Part shown: piece by piece, positions 39,015 through 41,979 of the stretch
How positions within the stretch are numbered: position 1 is the first letter of the stretch
How the letters are laid out: the number at the start of each line of letters is the position of its first letter
Assembly (NCBI GenBank): GCA_016207025.1
Contig: JACQQM010000147.1
Coordinates: 1-41,979, forward strand
DNA length: 41,979 bases
Origin: Nitrospirota bacterium
GTDB taxonomy: Bacteria; Nitrospirota; Nitrospiria; Nitrospirales; Nitrospiraceae
Reading direction: 5' to 3'
Position numbers and translations under genes: made by a program
Notes under the pieces: generated by a model
The model's database searches: none
The model's input: only the letters and a program-made list of their open reading frames with translations
What the model was told of the DNA's origin: nothing

Positions 39015-39074
39015 GAGGTTCAATCCGGGCGTCGGCTGTGATGGCACGTCCAGCCCGGTGGCAAAGGAATTGTG

Positions 39075-40334
39075 ATGAGTGTAGCTGAAGTCATGGCGGG
39101 ACAGCTCGAAGAATTCCTCACGGACGAGTGCGCCGCGCTTGAGACCATGGCCGTGGTGTTGGCCGGAGGAGGGTCCCCGCAACAGAGGGTTGACCACGCG
39201 CTGGAACTGCTCCAGCACCGCCTCCGCGTGCTGCGGGCCAGGCTCGTTTCAAGTGAGTCTGGGGCCGAGGTGTTCTCCAAGCCACCGAAGCGGCTAGGGG
39301 GGGCGGACCATTCACAAGCCAAAGAAGCGACAGCGGTGACGAGTCGCCACGCGGGTCTGGTCGGACACAGCGCCGCGGTGCAACAGGTCTATCAGGCGAT
39401 TGAGCGTGTCAGTCACAGCCAGGCAACGGTCCTGCTGCGGGGAGAAAGCGGGACGGGCAAGGAACTGGTCGCCAAGGCGATCCACCTGGAAGGGCCTCGG
39501 GCGGATGGCCCGTTTATTCGTCTGCACTGCGCGGCGGTGACCGAAACCCTGCTGGAGAGTGAGCTGTTCGGTCATGAGCGCGGCGCGTTCACCGGCGCAG
39601 TGGAAACGCGCAAGGGACGGTTCGAACTGGCTGATGGAGGCACGTTGTTCCTGGATGAAATCGGCGATGTGCCCCTGGCCATCCAGGTCAAACTGCTCCG
39701 CGTCCTGCAGGACAAATGTTTCGAGCGGGTAGGGGGAAGCCGGTTGGTGATGGTGGATGTGCGTGTGATTTCCGCCACCCACCGCGATCTGGAAGCGATG
39801 GTGCGGGCGGGGGAGTTCCGGGAAGATCTGTATTACCGCCTCAACGTCGTCCCCATCGCGTTGCCGCCGCTGCGAGAGCGCGAAGGGGACATTCCGCTCT
39901 TGATCGAGCATTTCCTGGCTCGCTTCAATCGGGAGAACCGCCGGCAGGTGCGTTTGGGCCATGATCTGCTGGCCCTCATGGGGCGGTACCATTGGCCAGG
40001 TAATGTGCGGGAACTTCAGAACTGTGTGGAGAGGCTGGTGGTCATGGCCGACTCCGATCACGATCTGGTGACGTTCGAGACCATTCCCCCGTCGCTGCGC
40101 GGCTATTTTGCGGACATGAGACAGGTTACAGGCGCGGATCAAGGTAAAGGCGGAAAAGAGCGGGCGGAAGGGCAGCCGCTTGGCGCAAGCCTGCAAGCCA
40201 TCGAACGACAGCGGCTGCTGGATGCGCTCGAGCGAGTCGGGTGGGTGCAGGCGAGGGCGGCTCGCGCCCTGGGGCTGACGCCCCGGCAGGTGGCGTACAA
40301 GATGCGGAAGTACGGGATCTGTGAGTTGAAATGA
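39075..40334 (+). CDS. Sigma-54-dependent transcriptional activator without recognisable sensor domain
   Basis: A 419-residue AAA+ activator of RpoN polymerase. Walker A GESGTGKE is at 123-130, the sigma-54 contact loop GAFTGA at 170-175 and Walker B LFLDEI at 191-196. The arginine region [20 protein letters not shown] is present, and a Fis-type HTH ends the protein ([20 protein letters not shown]), close to NifA and NtrC styles. The first 90 residues are helical and polar and match neither a receiver nor an obvious GAF domain, so the signal is unknown. AAAGGA sits six bases before the ATG; a GTG one codon earlier is possible. Neighbours suggest nitrogen or cyanate control. Confidence 0.9.
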   Translation: MSVAEVMAGQLEEFLTDECAALETMAVVLAGGGSPQQRVDHALELLQHRLRVLRARLVSSESGAEVFSKPPKRLGGADHSQAKEATAVTSRHAGLVGHSAAVQQVYQAIERVSHSQATVLLRGESGTGKELVAKAIHLEGPRADGPFIRLHCAAVTETLLESELFGHERGAFTGAVETRKGRFELADGGTLFLDEIGDVPLAIQVKLLRVLQDKCFERVGGSRLVMVDVRVISATHRDLEAMVRAGEFREDLYYRLNVVPIALPPLREREGDIPLLIEHFLARFNRENRRQVRLGHDLLALMGRYHWPGNVRELQNCVERLVVMADSDHDLVTFETIPPSLRGYFADMRQVTGADQGKGGKERAEGQPLGASLQAIERQRLLDALERVGWVQARAARALGLTPRQVAYKMRKYGICELK

Positions 40335-40344
40335 GGGCAATGGA

Positions 40345-40434
40345 TGTCCGGGCTAACTTCCGTGCTCGCGCGTCGCGCACGATCGGAATGTGCTCGCTGG
40401 ATGCGCGCAGTAAAGGACAGTCCGGCCAACCCTA
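40345..40434. repeat. Dispersed inverted-repeat element (copy 3) upstream of cynS
   Basis: The core GTGCTCGCGCGTCGCGCAC (40362-40380) matches those at 486-504 and 12970-12988. The downstream TGCTCGCTGGATGCGCGCAG plus AGTCCGGCCAACCCT corresponds to the right arm. The pairing of the outer arms is more degraded than in copy 2. It fills much of the 232-base gap between the activator gene and cynS. Confidence 0.65.
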
Positions 40435-40566
40435 CTGGTTGTAGAAGCGAAGAAAGCAAATAATAGGCGCGCGGTAGAGCCCAGCCGCCCCATAGTCATC
40501 AATGAATCTAAAGACCTCCATACCCTAGTATGTGGAGAGGGGAGATAAAAGCAAGGAGGAGGCCAT

Positions 40567-41007
40567 ATGGAAGAAAAGAAGGCGAGGGATATGATTAAGG
40601 CCAAGCGGCTGGAGAAAAAGGTAACGATTGCCCAACTGGCCAAGACGGTTGGGAAAAATTCGATGTTCGTGGCAGCGGCCCTGCAGGGTAACCACCGTCT
40701 GACCGAGGAGGAGGCCAAGAAGGTAGGACACGCGCTAGGGCTTGATAAGGAGACCACCGAGGCGCTCAGCAAGTTTCCAGTTCGAACCGATTTTCCGAAC
40801 GCCACCGACCCGTTCAAATACCGTCTCCTGGAAGTCATCGGAGTGTATGGAGATGCCCTGCGAGAAATGGCCAACGAGATGTTCGGCGACGGCATCATGA
40901 GCGCGATTGATTTTACGATCGACATGGAACGGGTGACCGGGAGCCAGGGTGAGGCCCGCTGCAAGATCACCTTGAATGGCAAGTGGCTGGAATACAAGAC
41001 ATTTTGA
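40567..41007 (+). CDS. cynS: Cyanate hydratase (cyanase), cytoplasmic
   Basis: Cyanase converts cyanate and bicarbonate to CO2 and carbamate, which breaks down to ammonium and CO2. The product is 146 residues with no signal peptide. The N-terminal POU-like helical domain (VTIAQLAKTVGKNSMFVAAA) is followed by the catalytic domain. By comparison with the E. coli active-site residues Arg96, Glu99 and Ser122, the equivalents are Arg86 and Glu89 (in YRLLEVIGVYG) and Ser112 (in FGDGIMSAIDF). The strong AAGGAGG site suggests good expression. It feeds ammonium to GlnA encoded just upstream. Confidence 0.96.
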   Translation: MEEKKARDMIKAKRLEKKVTIAQLAKTVGKNSMFVAAALQGNHRLTEEEAKKVGHALGLDKETTEALSKFPVRTDFPNATDPFKYRLLEVIGVYGDALREMANEMFGDGIMSAIDFTIDMERVTGSQGEARCKITLNGKWLEYKTF

Positions 41008-41142
41008 CAGAAGGGGGTGGTGTCACAGTTATGGCTATCTAAAGAAACCTTCAGGTGCGAGTCGTCATGGAGCTAGGCGGCGGCTCAGAGTGTCGCACAT
41101 CGCGTTCAACCATTTCATGTTCATGAACAGAGGAGGTCGGTC

Positions 41143-41703
41143 ATGAAATTCTTCACCTTGAGCGCCTTGGCTCTGCTGCTCCTAGGTTTTTGGCAGGGGG
41201 CGGCATGGGCAGAAATTGAGAGCGACGTGGTCGATATGATCGCCCAGGAGAGTCTCGATAAACGCAAGCCAACGTTGGCCGTCGCTAACAAAGCGGCCGT
41301 GGCGAAGAAACTGACACTCGAAGCGCTGGGGATGGCCTGCAAGTTGATGCCGATCCGGGTAGGTGCAGTGCTCACCGGACAGGCACCGATGGAGAAAAGG
41401 TCGCAGGAGTGTCTCGAGAAGCAGCTCGGCCTGAAGGCCGGCAGCCTCGCCCCGCTGCTAGAGCCCCCGGCCCGGTGGAATGTGGGGTCCATCTATCGGG
41501 TTCACGAGGCCATCGACGTCTACGCTCCAGCGATCCAGCGGTGGTTCAACGAACATTTTGGCGATTACATCATGTCGGCCATTGACTTTGTGGTGGAAGT
41601 GAAGGAGACCAAGGGCAGCCACGGTGACCGCCGCATCCAGATCATCTTCGATGGCAAGGCGTTACCATATTCCGATGACGAAGGCTGGGCAGCGACGCAG
41701 TAG
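41143..41703 (+). CDS. Exported cyanase homologue (signal-peptide cyanase-like protein)
   Basis: The 186-residue product starts with a Sec signal peptide (MKFFTLSALALLLLGFWQGA, cleavage after AWA at 23). The mature ~163 residues follow the whole cyanase fold: a helical N-domain (KKLTLEALGMACKLMPIRVG) and a catalytic domain with Arg119 and Glu122 (IYRVHEAIDVYA) and Ser145 (FGDYIMSAIDF), ending IQIIFDGKALPY. The catalytic triad is kept, but the DGI glycine is Tyr142 and the DP before the active helix is lost. Cys66 and Cys90 could form a disulfide. GAGGAGGT precedes the ATG. Placement is periplasmic or extracellular; activity is not proven. Confidence 0.85.
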   Translation: MKFFTLSALALLLLGFWQGAAWAEIESDVVDMIAQESLDKRKPTLAVANKAAVAKKLTLEALGMACKLMPIRVGAVLTGQAPMEKRSQECLEKQLGLKAGSLAPLLEPPARWNVGSIYRVHEAIDVYAPAIQRWFNEHFGDYIMSAIDFVVEVKETKGSHGDRRIQIIFDGKALPYSDDEGWAATQ

Positions 41704-41731
41704 GGACTGTGAGGTGCTGGGGATGAAACTT

Positions 41732-41756
41732 CGCAGGCTCTTCCCGGCAGCCTGCG
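41732..41756. repeat. Hairpin between the two exported cyanase-like genes
   Basis: CGCAGGCT (41732-41739) pairs perfectly with AGCCTGCG (41749-41756). No T-run follows, so it may be a processing or stability structure in a shared transcript. Confidence 0.5.
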
Positions 41757-41825
41757 CCAAGCAGCCACAGGGGGGACGAGAAGCAACGAATCGAGTCGAT
41801 CCCATTCAATGTTAGGAGGTGTGTC

Positions 41826-41979
41826 ATGAGGGCTCTGACGCTCAGCACTTTGTGTCTACTGATTGGAGGGCTGTGGCTCTCTGCATTAGCACAGGCAGAA
41901 ATTGAAAGCAGTGTCGTAGACGGGATTGCGCACAGCAGTTTTCACAAGCGCAAGGCGACCTTAGAGAAGGCCAACGAAG
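41826..41979 (+). CDS. Second exported cyanase-like paralogue, N-terminal part only
   Basis: The ATG at 41826 behind TAGGAGGTG opens a frame that runs off the window after 51 residues. It begins with a signal peptide (MRALTLSTLCLLIGGLWLSA, cleavage probably after AQA) and then EIESSVVDGIAHSSFHKRKA. Of the first 27 mature residues, 17 match the mature start of the 41143 protein, so it is a tandem paralogue. Whether it keeps the catalytic residues cannot be seen, because the catalytic half lies beyond the edge. Confidence 0.75.
   Translation, partial: MRALTLSTLCLLIGGLWLSALAQAEIESSVVDGIAHSSFHKRKATLEKANE

Noticed and set aside
39042-39056. TGGCACG ahead of the sigma-54 activator gene, resembling a -24 box
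   Set aside because: The -12 GC element is not at the required distance (GG-N10 is followed by CC, and GC appears after only eight bases), so it does not make a proper sigma-54 promoter.

Overview
The window is a GC-rich chromosomal segment in which every gene I can support lies on the plus strand. Its content points to a nitrite-oxidising or comammox bacterium of the genus Nitrospira (phylum Nitrospirota). The support is the complete S10-spc-alpha ribosomal block, an LPS-transport (diderm) cluster, type IV pilus assembly genes with proteobacterial-like order, and an ammonium/glutamine/cyanate nitrogen island. The taxon is inferred from gene content and style; no 16S gene or nxr/amo marker is present to prove it.

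Layout. Positions 1-16095 hold the end of tuf and the canonical run rpsJ-rplC-rplD-rplW-rplB-rpsS-rplV-rpsC-rplP-rpmC-rpsQ-rplN-rplX-rplE-rpsZ-rpsH-rplF-rplR-rpsE-rpmD-rplO-secY-adk-map-infA-rpmJ-rpsM-rpsK-rpsD-rpoA-rplQ. S14, S4 and L36 are zinc-binding forms, and several gaps carry palindromic dispersed repeats. Positions 16242-21338 hold a promoter followed by lptC-lptA-lptB-rpoN-hpf-rapZ (LPS export, sigma-54, ribosome hibernation, RNase adapter). Positions 21428-26993 hold a small MerR-type DNA-binding protein behind a palindrome-bearing promoter and then pilMNOPQ. Positions 27010-29476 hold aroC and aroB.

Positions 29526-40334 are devoted to nitrogen status. A GAF-GAF-ANTAR antiterminator protein is followed by its own downstream promoter, a structured leader and a rho-independent terminator. 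Then come glutamine-dependent NAD synthetase, the ammonium channel AmtB, the PII protein GlnB (uridylylation Tyr51 present), the uridylyltransferase GlnD, glutamine synthetase GlnA (adenylylation Tyr397 present) and a sigma-54 activator with no recognisable sensor domain.

Positions 40567-41979 hold what I consider the most unusual content. A normal cytoplasmic cyanase (cynS) is followed by two tandem genes for exported proteins. The complete one is a signal-peptide-bearing cyanase homologue that keeps the catalytic Arg/Glu/Ser; the second is cut by the window end. Together with AmtB and the PII/GS machinery this suggests cyanate is converted to ammonium in two compartments. No tRNA, rRNA, CRISPR array, insertion sequence or phage gene was seen, and no stretch over 300 bases lacks a gene.
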